Program-made: the position numbers and the translations under genes | Shown here: in pieces, positions 52,436 through 63,573 of the stretch | How the letters are laid out: each line of letters starts with the position of its first letter | How positions within the stretch are numbered: the stretch's first letter is position 1 | The notes under the pieces: model-generated | Database searches by the model: none | The model's input: only the letters and a program-made list of their open reading frames with translations | Told to the model about the DNA's origin: nothing | DNA from: Roseomonas sp. AR75 | Lineage (GTDB): Bacteria > Pseudomonadota > Alphaproteobacteria > Acetobacterales > Acetobacteraceae | Length of the DNA: 64,000 nucleotides | Direction of reading: 5' to 3' | Assembly (NCBI RefSeq): GCF_005222815.1 | Contig: NZ_STGB01000001.1 | Span: forward strand, 744,001 to 808,000

Positions 52436-53425
52436 TCACGCCCAGAGCCGTTCGTTCTGCAGGTTGGTGTAGAGCGAGGCGACGAACTCGCCATAGCCGT
52501 TGAAGAGCTGCGTCGGCACGCGCTCACCGCTGCCGATCAGCCGCTCGCTGGCCTGGCTCCAGCGGGGATGCGGCACTTCCGGGTTCACATTGGCCCAGAA
52601 GCCGTATTCGCTGCCTTGCAGCGTTTCCCAGAAGCTCTTGGGGCGCTGGTCCGTCAGGGTGATGCGCGCGAGCGACTTGCCGGATTTGAAGCCGTATTTC
52701 CAGGGGAAGGCCACGCGCAGCGGGCCGCCATTCTGCGGCGGCAGCGGCTTGCCGTAGATGCCCATGACCATGAAGGTCAGCTCGTTGGCGGCTTCCTCGA
52801 TGGTGCAGCCCTCGATATGCGGCCAGGGGTACCAGCTCTGCCGCAGGCCCACCATGGAATCCGGCCGCTGCGCCGTCTCGAAGCGCACATACTTGGCCGA
52901 GCCGAGCGGCTTCACGATCTCCAGCAGCTTGGAGAGCTGGAAGCCGGTCCAGGGCACGGTCATCGCCCAGGCCTCGACGCAACGCAGGCGATAGACGCGC
53001 TCCTCCAGCCCGATGCGCTTCATGAGGTCGTCCACGTCGAACTCACCGGGCTGCTCGACCATGCCGTCCACCTTCACGGTCCAGGGGCGCGTCGGCATGC
53101 GCAGCGCGGTCGGCCAGATGTCCTTGTTCGATCCGAATTCGTAGAAGTTGTTGTAGGTGACGGGCTCGCGCTCCCCGGTGATGGCGCGACCGGGCTGGTA
53201 GCGCGTGTTGCGCATCGCCGGCGGCAGGTCGGGGATGTCGGCGGGATTGCGCTGCCAGGGATCGCCCGACTCGCGCCGGCCGAACAGCCATTGCGCCTGC
53301 GCTTCCAGCGAGATCATGGCGCCGGCGCCGGCGGCGAGCATCAGCGAGCGGCGCTTCAGCGCAACCGGCTCGGGTGTTGCGGCGCTTTCGGGCAATTCCC
53401 AGCCCCGCTTGCGATGTATGCGCAT
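52436..53425 (-). CDS. msrP: Protein-methionine-sulfoxide reductase catalytic subunit MsrP
   Basis: Molybdopterin-dependent periplasmic reductase. The TAT-like N-terminus LKRRSLMLAAGAGAMISLEAQAQ precedes the oxidoreductase fold: TYNNFYEFGSNKDIWPTAL, the Mo-ligand Cys in YRLRCVEAWAMTVPWTGFQL, and the cofactor region HIEGCTIEEAANELTFMVMGIYGKPLPPQNGGPLR. MsrP repairs oxidised Met in periplasmic proteins and normally works with the haem membrane protein MsrQ; no MsrQ is encoded here (the adjacent small membrane protein is too short and lacks its His ligands). 329 residues is typical. Confidence 0.95.
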   Translation of the reverse strand: MRIHRKRGWELPESAATPEPVALKRRSLMLAAGAGAMISLEAQAQWLFGRRESGDPWQRNPADIPDLPPAMRNTRYQPGRAITGEREPVTYNNFYEFGSNKDIWPTALRMPTRPWTVKVDGMVEQPGEFDVDDLMKRIGLEERVYRLRCVEAWAMTVPWTGFQLSKLLEIVKPLGSAKYVRFETAQRPDSMVGLRQSWYPWPHIEGCTIEEAANELTFMVMGIYGKPLPPQNGGPLRVAFPWKYGFKSGKSLARITLTDQRPKSFWETLQGSEYGFWANVNPEVPHPRWSQASERLIGSGERVPTQLFNGYGEFVASLYTNLQNERLWA

Positions 53426-53483
53426 GATCGTCTCCGCGGTCCGGTGGCCTTCCCGGATAAGGTTCGGTCGGCTTCACCCCGCG

Positions 53484-54935
53484 TCAAGGCTCGGGGCGGG
53501 GCAGGAGGGCAGTGGCCGGCTGGTCCGGCCGGGTCTCGGCGCGGAAGACGCGGTAGCGCTCCGCCTCGATGCCCCTGCGGGCACGCACCAGCGATCCCTC
53601 GGCGCGCGGGACAGGCTCGGCCTGCGGCCAGTCCGGCGCACTGTCACGCCGTTCGCTCTGCACCAGCAAGCCGGTTACGCCCGGGCGGGGCTGCGGCAGG
53701 TTGAAAAGCGTCCATCTGGGATTCAGCGCCATGACAGGCACGCCAGGCGGCAACCGCAGCGCGAGTTGCGCCGCGAGGCCGTATTCCTCCGCAGCGACGA
53801 AGGCCGCGCCGAGCCGCTCGCGTTCCGCCTCGACCGCGGTCGCGAAGTCGTCCCAGCCGCCGAGGCGCGCCAGCGTCGGATCCAGCCGACGCGGCAGGGG
53901 AATGGGTGCGAAGGCGGATTGCACATAGGCCGCGAGCGCCAGCACCGCGCCGAGCGCAAGCGCTGGCCGGCGCCAGCCTATCAGGCGGCGCGGCGTGAAG
54001 GCGGCCGCGGCGATGCACGCGGCGGGATAGAGGATGGCGGGCCAGTTGCCCTGCACGCGGCTGCCGGTGGCCTGCCACAGGAAGATCGCCGTGCCGGGCA
54101 GCACCATCGCGGTCAGCAGCGCCGCGCCGGCATCGCCCCGCCGCCACCACGCCGCCACCGCCAGGCCCAGCCCGGCGCAGCACAGGATGAAGATCGGCGG
54201 CGTTGCCAAGCCGAACTGGCCGCCCACCAGCTCGCCGAGGTAGCGGAGCGTCACGCCGGGCGTGTCCACCCCTGCCCTGCCGCCCTGCTTGGCGAAGCTC
54301 GCCCAGCCATGCGCGGCGTTCCAGGCGATGACAGGCGAAAAGACCAGCAACGCGAGCACGCCGCCGACATATAGCCGCCAGTCGCGCCACCAGCGCCAGG
54401 CGGGGCGGCAGGCGGCAAGCCAGGCGACCGCGCCCGCCCCGAGCAGCGCGGCGGTGTATTTCGAGAGCAACGCCAGGCCGCAGAACAGCCCGAAGGCGAG
54501 CCACCAGCGCCCATCGCCATCCGCGTGAACCCGCGTGAGCGCCCAGAGCGCCGCGCACCAGAACACCAGCAGCGGCGTGTCCGGCGTGGCGAGGATGCCG
54601 CCCACGCCGACGATCAGCGTGGCGTTGAACAGCGCCGCCGCCCAGGCGCCCGGCCGCTGCGCGGGAAACAGCCGGTTCGCGCCGTCCGCCAGCATCAGGC
54701 TGGCGACCGCCAGCCCGATCGGGCCGAGCAGGCGGATGCCGAGTGCATTCTCGCCGACCAGCAAGGTGCCCGCGCGGATGAAGAAGGCGATCATCGGCGG
54801 GTGGTCGAGATAGCCGGGCTGCAGCACGCGCGACCAGACCCAGTAATACGCCTCGTCGGGCGCCAACGGCGTGACGCCCGCAACGACCAGCCGCAGTGCG
54901 GTGACCGCCAGCAGTGCAAGCAGCCACGGATTCAT
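53484..54935 (-). CDS. Glycosyltransferase family 39 (ArnT/PMT-like) membrane protein
   Basis: A 483-residue GT-C enzyme with about 10 helices. The first loop carries the catalytic PLAPDEAYYWVWSRVLQPGYLDHPPMIAFFIRAG, with DEAYYW and DHPPM acidic/aromatic motifs of GT39/ArnT-type transferases that use polyprenyl-phosphate sugars. A short soluble C-terminal domain (about 130 residues) follows. It probably transfers a sugar or aminosugar to lipid A or another envelope acceptor. The neighbouring gene, 4 nt upstream, is a polyprenol-phosphate sugar synthase, a logical donor-making partner. Confidence 0.88.
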   Translation of the reverse strand: MNPWLLALLAVTALRLVVAGVTPLAPDEAYYWVWSRVLQPGYLDHPPMIAFFIRAGTLLVGENALGIRLLGPIGLAVASLMLADGANRLFPAQRPGAWAAALFNATLIVGVGGILATPDTPLLVFWCAALWALTRVHADGDGRWWLAFGLFCGLALLSKYTAALLGAGAVAWLAACRPAWRWWRDWRLYVGGVLALLVFSPVIAWNAAHGWASFAKQGGRAGVDTPGVTLRYLGELVGGQFGLATPPIFILCCAGLGLAVAAWWRRGDAGAALLTAMVLPGTAIFLWQATGSRVQGNWPAILYPAACIAAAAFTPRRLIGWRRPALALGAVLALAAYVQSAFAPIPLPRRLDPTLARLGGWDDFATAVEAERERLGAAFVAAEEYGLAAQLALRLPPGVPVMALNPRWTLFNLPQPRPGVTGLLVQSERRDSAPDWPQAEPVPRAEGSLVRARRGIEAERYRVFRAETRPDQPATALLPRPEP

Positions 54936-54938
54936 CCG

Positions 54939-56033
54939 TCAGCGCGCCCGCCACACCAGGGTCGAGGACACCGCATAGTTCCAGACCACCGTGATCAGCG
55001 CGCCCGCCGCCCCCGCCAGGCCCCAGGCCAGCACGCCGTCGCGCACCAGGACGCTGGCAATGCCCACATTCGCCGCCGCGCCGATGCCGCAGACCAAATA
55101 GAACAGCACCAGGCCACGCCACAGCGCGGCGCCGCGCAGCCGCGCATCGCGATAGGTGATGCGGTTGTTCAGCACGAAATTCGCCGTCATCGCGACCAGC
55201 GTCGCGCCCCATTGCGCCGGGCCGAAGGCGAAGCCGGCCGAGACGAGCAACGCCAGCGCGGCCATGTGGACCAGGACGCCGATCGCGCCGACGGCCGCGA
55301 AGGCGACGAAGCGCAGCGGCACCAGGCCGCCCGTCGCCTTGTCCAGCAGCAGGCCGCCGAATTCCATCAGCACCGTGGCGTCGAGCTTCGAATCGCCATG
55401 CTCCCGCGCGCGGAAGGCGTAGGGGATCTCCACCACCGCCACCGTCTTCGGCACGGTCAGCAGCAGGTCGAGCAGGATCTTGAAGCCCCGGCCGGTCAGG
55501 CGCGGCGCCGCCTGCTCCACCAGCTCGCGCCGCAGCAGGAAGAAACCGCTCATCGGATCGGCGACCCGCACCGGCAGCAGCGCCTGCGCCAGCCGCGTGC
55601 CCGCATCGGAGAGCGCGCCGCGCGCCGCCGAGAATCCGTCCGCGGCGGCGCCGCCCGCGACATGGCGCGAGCCGATGGCGATGTCCGCGCCCTGCTCCAC
55701 CGCGCGAAGCATGGCCGGAAGGATGGTCTCGTCATGCTGCAGGTCGCCATCCATCACGGCGACGAAGGGGGACGAGACGGAGAGCATCCCCTCGATGCTG
55801 GCCGAGGCCAGGCCGCGCCGGCCGACCCGGCGGATGCAGCGGACGCGCGGGTCGCGCGCGGCGATGGCGCGCACGGCAGCCGCGGTGCCATCCGGGCTGT
55901 CGTCATCCACGAACACCGCTTCCCAGGCGATGCCGGCAAGCGCCGCATCCAGCCGCTCCACCATCGGCACGACATTGGCGGCTTCGCGGTAGACGGGGAT
56001 GACGACGGAGAGTTGTGCGGGGCGGAGGGTCAT
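54939..56033 (-). CDS. Family 2 glycosyltransferase fused to a GtrA-like membrane domain
   Basis: Residues 1-235 are a DPM1-like GT-A domain: SVVIPVYREAANVVPMVERL, DDDSPDGTAA, MDGDLQHDETILPAMLRAV, then GFKILLDLLLTVPKTVAVVEIPY. Residues about 240-364 are a four-helix GtrA domain (RFVAFAAVGAIGVLVHMAALALL; FVLNNRITYRDARLRG; NYAVSSTLVWR). Such fusions make and flip polyprenyl-phosphate-linked hexose for GT-C enzymes such as the adjacent family 39 protein. Start ATG 56033 (MTLRPAQLSVVIPVY); the longer open frame upstream passes through a repeat element. Confidence 0.9.
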   Translation of the reverse strand: MTLRPAQLSVVIPVYREAANVVPMVERLDAALAGIAWEAVFVDDDSPDGTAAAVRAIAARDPRVRCIRRVGRRGLASASIEGMLSVSSPFVAVMDGDLQHDETILPAMLRAVEQGADIAIGSRHVAGGAAADGFSAARGALSDAGTRLAQALLPVRVADPMSGFFLLRRELVEQAAPRLTGRGFKILLDLLLTVPKTVAVVEIPYAFRAREHGDSKLDATVLMEFGGLLLDKATGGLVPLRFVAFAAVGAIGVLVHMAALALLVSAGFAFGPAQWGATLVAMTANFVLNNRITYRDARLRGAALWRGLVLFYLVCGIGAAANVGIASVLVRDGVLAWGLAGAAGALITVVWNYAVSSTLVWRAR

Positions 56034-56076
56034 GACCACACGCCGATATGCCGACCTGGAAAGTTCAACGAGATGG

Positions 56077-56168
56077 CGGCTGCCACAGGCAGCCGAGCCG
56101 CCGAATGGCGGCCGCCGCCGGTGCGGCGAGCCAAGCGGCCGAAGGCCGCGCCCGGCGCCTGAGGGCAC
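56077..56168. repeat. Multi-hairpin intergenic repeat, copy B
   Basis: Perfect inverted repeats occur at CGGCTGCC/GGCAGCCG (56077-56095), GCCGCC/GGCGGC (56097-56112), CGCCGC/GCGGCG (56113-56128) and GCGGCC/GGCCGC (56135-56149), ending in the same block as copy A (56148-56168). It is located between the glycosyltransferase and tRNA-Lys. Spacer segments GAGC and AGCCAAGC are shared with copy A, whereas stems differ yet pair. Confidence 0.78.
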
Positions 56169-56180
56169 CCAAAACGGATC

Positions 56181-56213
56181 ACTTCATCGTCCATCTTCGA
56201 TGGACGATGAAGT
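56181..56213 (-). terminator. 15-bp perfect hairpin at the 3' edge of tRNA-Lys
   Basis: ACTTCATCGTCCATC and GATGGACGATGAAGT, separated by TTC, form a perfect 15-bp stem whose end coincides with the tRNA discriminator base. On the - strand it lies immediately downstream of tRNA-Lys and is followed by GATCCGTTTTGG, so it is most likely the tRNA transcript terminator, though its T-run is short. Confidence 0.6.
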
Positions 56214-56285
56214 GAGCCCGGTGGGACTCGAACCCACGACCCCATGATTAAAAGTCACGTGCTCTACCGGCTGAGCTACGGGCTC
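56213..56285 (-). tRNA. tRNA-Lys (anticodon UUU)
   Basis: Read on the - strand, GAGCCCG pairs with CGGGCTC for the acceptor stem, discriminator A. D-arm GCTCAGCCGGTAGAGC, anticodon arm CGTGACTTTTAATCATG with TTT anticodon, variable GGGTC, T-arm GTGGGTTCGAGTCCCAC. No CCA is encoded (the following bases are CTT), so it must be added by CCA transferase, unlike the tRNA-Ser gene in this window. Confidence 0.95.
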
Positions 56286-56323
56286 GTCCTGCCGCGCGCG
56301 ACGGTCCCGCGGCGGCGGGCGCT

Positions 56324-56890
<567 letters not shown>

Positions 56891-56956
56891 CGGTACGATC
56901 CTGCACTGGGGCGCCGGCATATCGCACACCGACGCAAATGTTGCACCCAAATAGGC

Positions 56957-57532
56957 TCAGCCTTGGTCGGCCGCCACCCGCATGCGGCGGATACGGTCGG
57001 GCGGCGGCGGGACGATGCCGCTCTGGCCGACGCCACGCTTTATCTTGTCCACCGCGTCCATCCCGGAAACCACCCTTCCCCAGATGGTGTACTGGCCGTC
57101 CAGGAACGGCGCCGGGGCGAACATGATGAAGAACTGGCTGTTCGCCGTGTTCGGATCCTGCGTGCGGGCCATGCCGCAGGTGCCGCGCAGGAAGCGCGCC
57201 CGACTGGGCGGGGAGAACTCGGCCGGCAGGTTCGGCAGCGGGGACCCGCCGGTGCCCGTGCCCGTGGGATCGCCGCCCTGGGCCATGAAGCCCTCGATCA
57301 CGCGATGGAAGGCGGTGCCGTTGTAGAAGCCCTGCCGCGTCAGGGTGCGGATGCGCTCCACATGCCTCGGCGCGAGTTCCGGCAGCATCAGGATGCGCAC
57401 CTCGCCGTCCTTCAGCTCCATCACCAGCGTATTCTCGGGGTTGGTCGGCTGGGCGACGGCGAGACGCGGCGCGACCGCCGGCAGGGCGAGCGCCGCGCCG
57501 AGCAGCGCACGGCGGCGGAACGGAAGGATCAT
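56957..57532 (-). CDS. Peptidyl-prolyl cis-trans isomerase, cyclophilin type (exported)
   Basis: Same cyclophilin core (AFHRVIEGFMAQGGDPTGTGTGG; GMARTQDPNTANSQFFIMFAPAP; IWGRVVSGMDAVDKIKRG) preceded by a signal [21 protein letters not shown]. With an Arg triplet and hydrophobic core, the start peptide is Sec- or TAT-like. It likely folds periplasmic proteins. The stop is 66 nt from the start of the cytoplasmic paralog, and the start overlaps coaD (ATGA). The pair is a tandem duplication that diverged in compartment. Confidence 0.92.
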   Translation of the reverse strand: MILPFRRRALLGAALALPAVAPRLAVAQPTNPENTLVMELKDGEVRILMLPELAPRHVERIRTLTRQGFYNGTAFHRVIEGFMAQGGDPTGTGTGGSPLPNLPAEFSPPSRARFLRGTCGMARTQDPNTANSQFFIMFAPAPFLDGQYTIWGRVVSGMDAVDKIKRGVGQSGIVPPPPDRIRRMRVAADQG

Positions 57533-58046
57533 TCGGCGGCGTCCTTGTGCTTGCGCACGCGGGCGAGCGTGCGTTCGAGGGTGAGCGCGGGGACGAAGCT
57601 GGAGATGTCGCCCCCGAGCATCGCGATCTCCTTCACGAAGCGCGAGGAGATGAACTGGTTCGTCTCGCTGGCCATCAGGAAGACGGTCTCGATCTCCGGG
57701 TCCAGGCGGCGGTTCATGCCGGTCATCTGGAATTCGTAGTCGAAATCGGTGACGGCGCGCAGGCCGCGCAGGATCATCTGCGCGCCCACCTCCTTGGCGA
57801 AGCCGATCAGCAGGCCGGTGAAGGGCTGCACCACCACATCGCAGCCGGTGCGGGCGGCGATGCGCTGCGTCTCGTTGCGGACGAGCTCGACCCGTTCCTC
57901 CAGCGGAAACAGCGGCCCCTTCCCTGCATTGATGGCGACACCGACCACCAGCCTGTCCAGCAGCCGCGCGCCGCGGCCGATGACATCCAGATGGCCGTTC
58001 GTCACCGGGTCGAAGGTGCCGGGATAGAGGCCGATGCGCTGCATGC

Positions 58047-58050
<4 letters not shown>
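57529..58050 (-). CDS. coaD: Phosphopantetheine adenylyltransferase
   Basis: A 173-residue nucleotidyltransferase with the TxGH motif [19 protein letters not shown] and the ISSR(F)VKEIA signature near the C-terminus; [19 protein letters not shown] is the substrate-binding region. CoaD converts 4'-phosphopantetheine to dephospho-CoA, the penultimate CoA step. It overlaps gyrA (ATGA) and the exported cyclophilin gene (ATGA), the alphaproteobacterial gyrA-coaD-ppi order. Confidence 0.96.
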
Positions 58051-60851
<2,801 letters not shown>

Positions 60852-61192
60852 GCCGTGATCCTCTAGGCAGGTTGGCGGCGGCCCCTGCCATGCACCGCGG
60901 ACGCGTCGCAGGTCGGCACTGCGCGAGGCAAGCGCCAGCCCGACTCCGGCCGATCGCGGCGGGTCGAATTCAGCGCCCTATATAGGCCCGGGGGCGGCCC
61001 GGCACAAACCGGGGTCGGCGCGAGGCGAGCCGTTGATTCCGCGGGTTTTCCTGGCGCCGGGCGCGGCTGAGTTACCGTTCCCTGCAGCCGCGCGCCGGGC
61101 CGGGGCAAGGCTGGAAAATCGTTGCGGAGGAGACAAATCTGACGGGTAGGCTGCGCCGCTACCGCCGGCCGGCACCAACCAGGGGATGTCCG
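60852..61192. other. 341-nt intergenic region between gyrA and the VPxPA-CTERM-like gene
   Basis: No gene is supported. It includes GCGCCCTATATAGGCCCG (about 60972-60989), likely part of the gyrA promoter on the - strand, and a candidate promoter plus AGGGG ribosome-binding site (about 7 nt before the ATG at 61193) for the + strand gene. GC-rich throughout with no structured leader recognised. Confidence 0.5.
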
Positions 61193-61726
61193 ATGCTCCG
61201 CACGCTGATCCTTGCCGCCGCCGCGGCCACGCTGCTCGGCCTTGCCCCGATGTCGTCCCAGGCGGAGACCTACAGCTTCACCTACAGCGACAACACCAAC
61301 AGCGGCGACAACTACAGCGGCACCCTGACGGTGAACGGCGGCTTCGTGACCGCCATGAGCGGCACGTCGGCCCTGTATGGCGCCATCACCGATCTCTTCC
61401 CGCCCGGCGTTTCCTTCCCCGGTGGGCCCACCACCGACAACGCCTTCGGCACGAGCTTCCCCTTCCTCTCCGTCAACGGCATCGGCTTCGCGACGGAGAC
61501 CTTCGGCGTGATCCTCTACGCGACTTCGGGCGACCTGCAGGCGCTGGGCGACCTTGCCGTGCTGACGTCGCAACTGACGTCGTCGCTCGGCAATTTCTCC
61601 ATCCAGCTCGTGCCCGGCCCGGGCGGCCCGGGACCTCGACCGGAAACGATCCCGGCGCCGGCCTCGGCCGCCTTGTTCCTCGCGGGGCTGGCCTGGCTCG
61701 GCGCAGCGCGGCGCCGGGGCGCGTGA
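61193..61726 (+). CDS. Secreted protein with VPxPA/PEP-CTERM-like sorting tail (first paralog)
   Basis: A signal (MLRTLILAAAAATLLGLAPMSSQA) precedes a compact beta-rich domain (ETYSFTYSDNTNSGDNYSGT, then VNGGFVTAMSGTSALYGAITD). The C-terminus has the tripartite sorting signature: short motif IPAPAS, a hydrophobic helix (AALFLAGLAWLG) and a basic end (AARRRGA). Such tails are recognised by exosortase-type transpeptidases that cleave and transfer the protein to cell-surface polysaccharide. The domain is of unknown function. A close paralog is encoded at the window end; a DcaP porin lies between them. Confidence 0.83.
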   Translation: MLRTLILAAAAATLLGLAPMSSQAETYSFTYSDNTNSGDNYSGTLTVNGGFVTAMSGTSALYGAITDLFPPGVSFPGGPTTDNAFGTSFPFLSVNGIGFATETFGVILYATSGDLQALGDLAVLTSQLTSSLGNFSIQLVPGPGGPGPRPETIPAPASAALFLAGLAWLGAARRRGA

Positions 61727-61741
61727 CGGCGGAGCCGCGCA

Positions 61742-63409
61742 TCAGAACCGCCCGATGAAGCTCGCCTGGATCCGGCTGACCGTGCCGCCATAGGCGCCCA
61801 CCACCGCGGGGTTCAGTACGTCGCGGTTCGCGTAGATGTATTCGATGCCCGCGTCGATCCAGGGCAGCGGGCTCCAGATCAGGTTGACGCTGAACTCCGT
61901 CGCCTGCCGGTTCGTGTTGCCGGCCGTGCCAGCGAAGCCGCGGACGTAGGAGGCGTAGTCGTAGCGCGCCAAGGAGGCGACGATGTTGCTGCGGACAGTG
62001 CTGCTCCAGGCGCGGCGGTAGCCGACCATCCCGCTCGTCACCCCCACGGCGTCCAGAACGCTGTCCTGCGGCGCGGTGCCGGGCAGGCCGAAGCTTGTCG
62101 TGGCGCCGTAGCCGTTCGCGGTGCCGTCGAGGTAGCGGCCGATGCCGCGGCCGTAATTCGCCACGGCGAAGAGCCGATCGCCCTCCAGCGCGCCGATCAT
62201 CCGCCCCATCTCGACCCAGCCGCCCAGGCCGGCGCCCCAGCCGAACACCTCCTCGGTGAAGCGCTGGCTCGCCACGCTGGCCGCCTGATTGTCCACCTTG
62301 ATCTGCCGCGCCACGCCGCGCGCGGCGAGCCCACCCCAGGCCTGCCGATAGTCGAGCGCCGCCAGCAGGTCGGGCACGTTGTTCGACCCCACGAAGCTCC
62401 CCTGCCCGTTGTCGTTGCTGATGTTGGTCGTGGCCGTGCTGGTCACGTCGCTGTACGGGCTCTCCAGCGCGACCGCGCCGGTCAGCCCCGCGGCGAGGTT
62501 CGCCGTGTAGCGCAGCCCGACCTGCCGCACATTCGATGTGCCGAGGAAGGTGCCGTCGTCCAGCCGCTCCGCCTGCGCCTCCGGCGGGAACAGGTAGAGG
62601 CTGTCGTTCTGGCCGATCATCACCGGCCCGAGCGTGACATAGGCCAGGCGGAGCCGCGGCTCGTAGCTGTTGCTGGTGCCGACATCGGACGTGCTGGCGT
62701 CGGAGCCGGCGAAGTCGAACTCGACGACCTGGTTGCTGAACCGCCAGTCGCCGGTCCAGCCGGTCTCCACCTCGGATTCGAAGCGGATGCGGCTGCGCCG
62801 GGCGGAGACCTGCAGGTTGCCGTCCTGGTTCGCGGTGGAGGCGTTGGCCAGCGGGATGGACGGTGTCGTGACGCTGTCGCTGTTGTAGCGCCCGTCGAAA
62901 TCGTACTGCGCGTTGACCTTGACGAAGCCGCTGAGCCGTACGCGCACGCGACCATCGGTGCCGGGGATCGCGATGCTGTCGGCGAGACGCCCCGGCGGGA
63001 CGGTGGAGGCGGCCGGGGATGTTGGGGGCGGCCTCGTGGGCGCTGCCGCGGCCGCGGCGGGCGTCGCGGAGCCCTGCGGCGGCACCGCTATGCGCGGCGC
63101 CGCCGGCTCGACCCGGGATCGGGCGGGCGCAGGCGGGCGCCGCACCGGCCCGGTCTCACGCGCCTGCTGCGCCTGCTGCGCCTGCAGGTCGCGCAGCTGC
63201 GCCCGCATCGCATCCATCTGCTGCTGCATCTGCTGCAATTGCCGCTGCAGGGCCTCGATGTCGCCCGTCTGGGCGAACGCCGGAGCCTGGCCGCCGAACA
63301 CCAAGGTGCCGCCGAGCACCGCGACGCTACAAAGGAACGCCCCCCTGGGTGCGGCCGAGCCGCGCAGGGAGGGGGCAGAGCGCATCAACAGCTGTCCTGG
63401 CATCAACAC
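61742..63409 (-). CDS. DcaP-like trimeric outer-membrane porin (second copy)
   Basis: 555 residues: signal ending GQAPAFAQ, coiled coil DIEALQRQLQQMQQQMDAMRAQLRDLQAQQAQQ, Pro/Ala linker, then barrel starting RVRVRLSGFVKVNAQYDFDGRYN and ending VSRIQASFIGRF, with terminal Phe. Architecture equals that of the porin at 23077-24765, but the sequences differ clearly, suggesting different ligands. It converges with the first VPxPA gene (stops 15 nt apart) and diverges from the second (164-nt shared promoter region), implying linked roles or shared regulation. Confidence 0.87.
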   Translation of the reverse strand: MLMPGQLLMRSAPSLRGSAAPRGAFLCSVAVLGGTLVFGGQAPAFAQTGDIEALQRQLQQMQQQMDAMRAQLRDLQAQQAQQARETGPVRRPPAPARSRVEPAAPRIAVPPQGSATPAAAAAAPTRPPPTSPAASTVPPGRLADSIAIPGTDGRVRVRLSGFVKVNAQYDFDGRYNSDSVTTPSIPLANASTANQDGNLQVSARRSRIRFESEVETGWTGDWRFSNQVVEFDFAGSDASTSDVGTSNSYEPRLRLAYVTLGPVMIGQNDSLYLFPPEAQAERLDDGTFLGTSNVRQVGLRYTANLAAGLTGAVALESPYSDVTSTATTNISNDNGQGSFVGSNNVPDLLAALDYRQAWGGLAARGVARQIKVDNQAASVASQRFTEEVFGWGAGLGGWVEMGRMIGALEGDRLFAVANYGRGIGRYLDGTANGYGATTSFGLPGTAPQDSVLDAVGVTSGMVGYRRAWSSTVRSNIVASLARYDYASYVRGFAGTAGNTNRQATEFSVNLIWSPLPWIDAGIEYIYANRDVLNPAVVGAYGGTVSRIQASFIGRF

Positions 63410-63573
63410 CTCCGGCTCTCACGAGATAAGTTGCAGAGGCATCCCCCCGCAATCTTGAGAAATCCGTCGGTCACCTCCGTTCCAGAACGGTTGCATCTGC
63501 TTCGCACAGGAGAAGAGGCTGGCCAATCGTTCCGGGTTGCGCGACCTTGCCGGCGACACGCGGGGAGCCTTCG

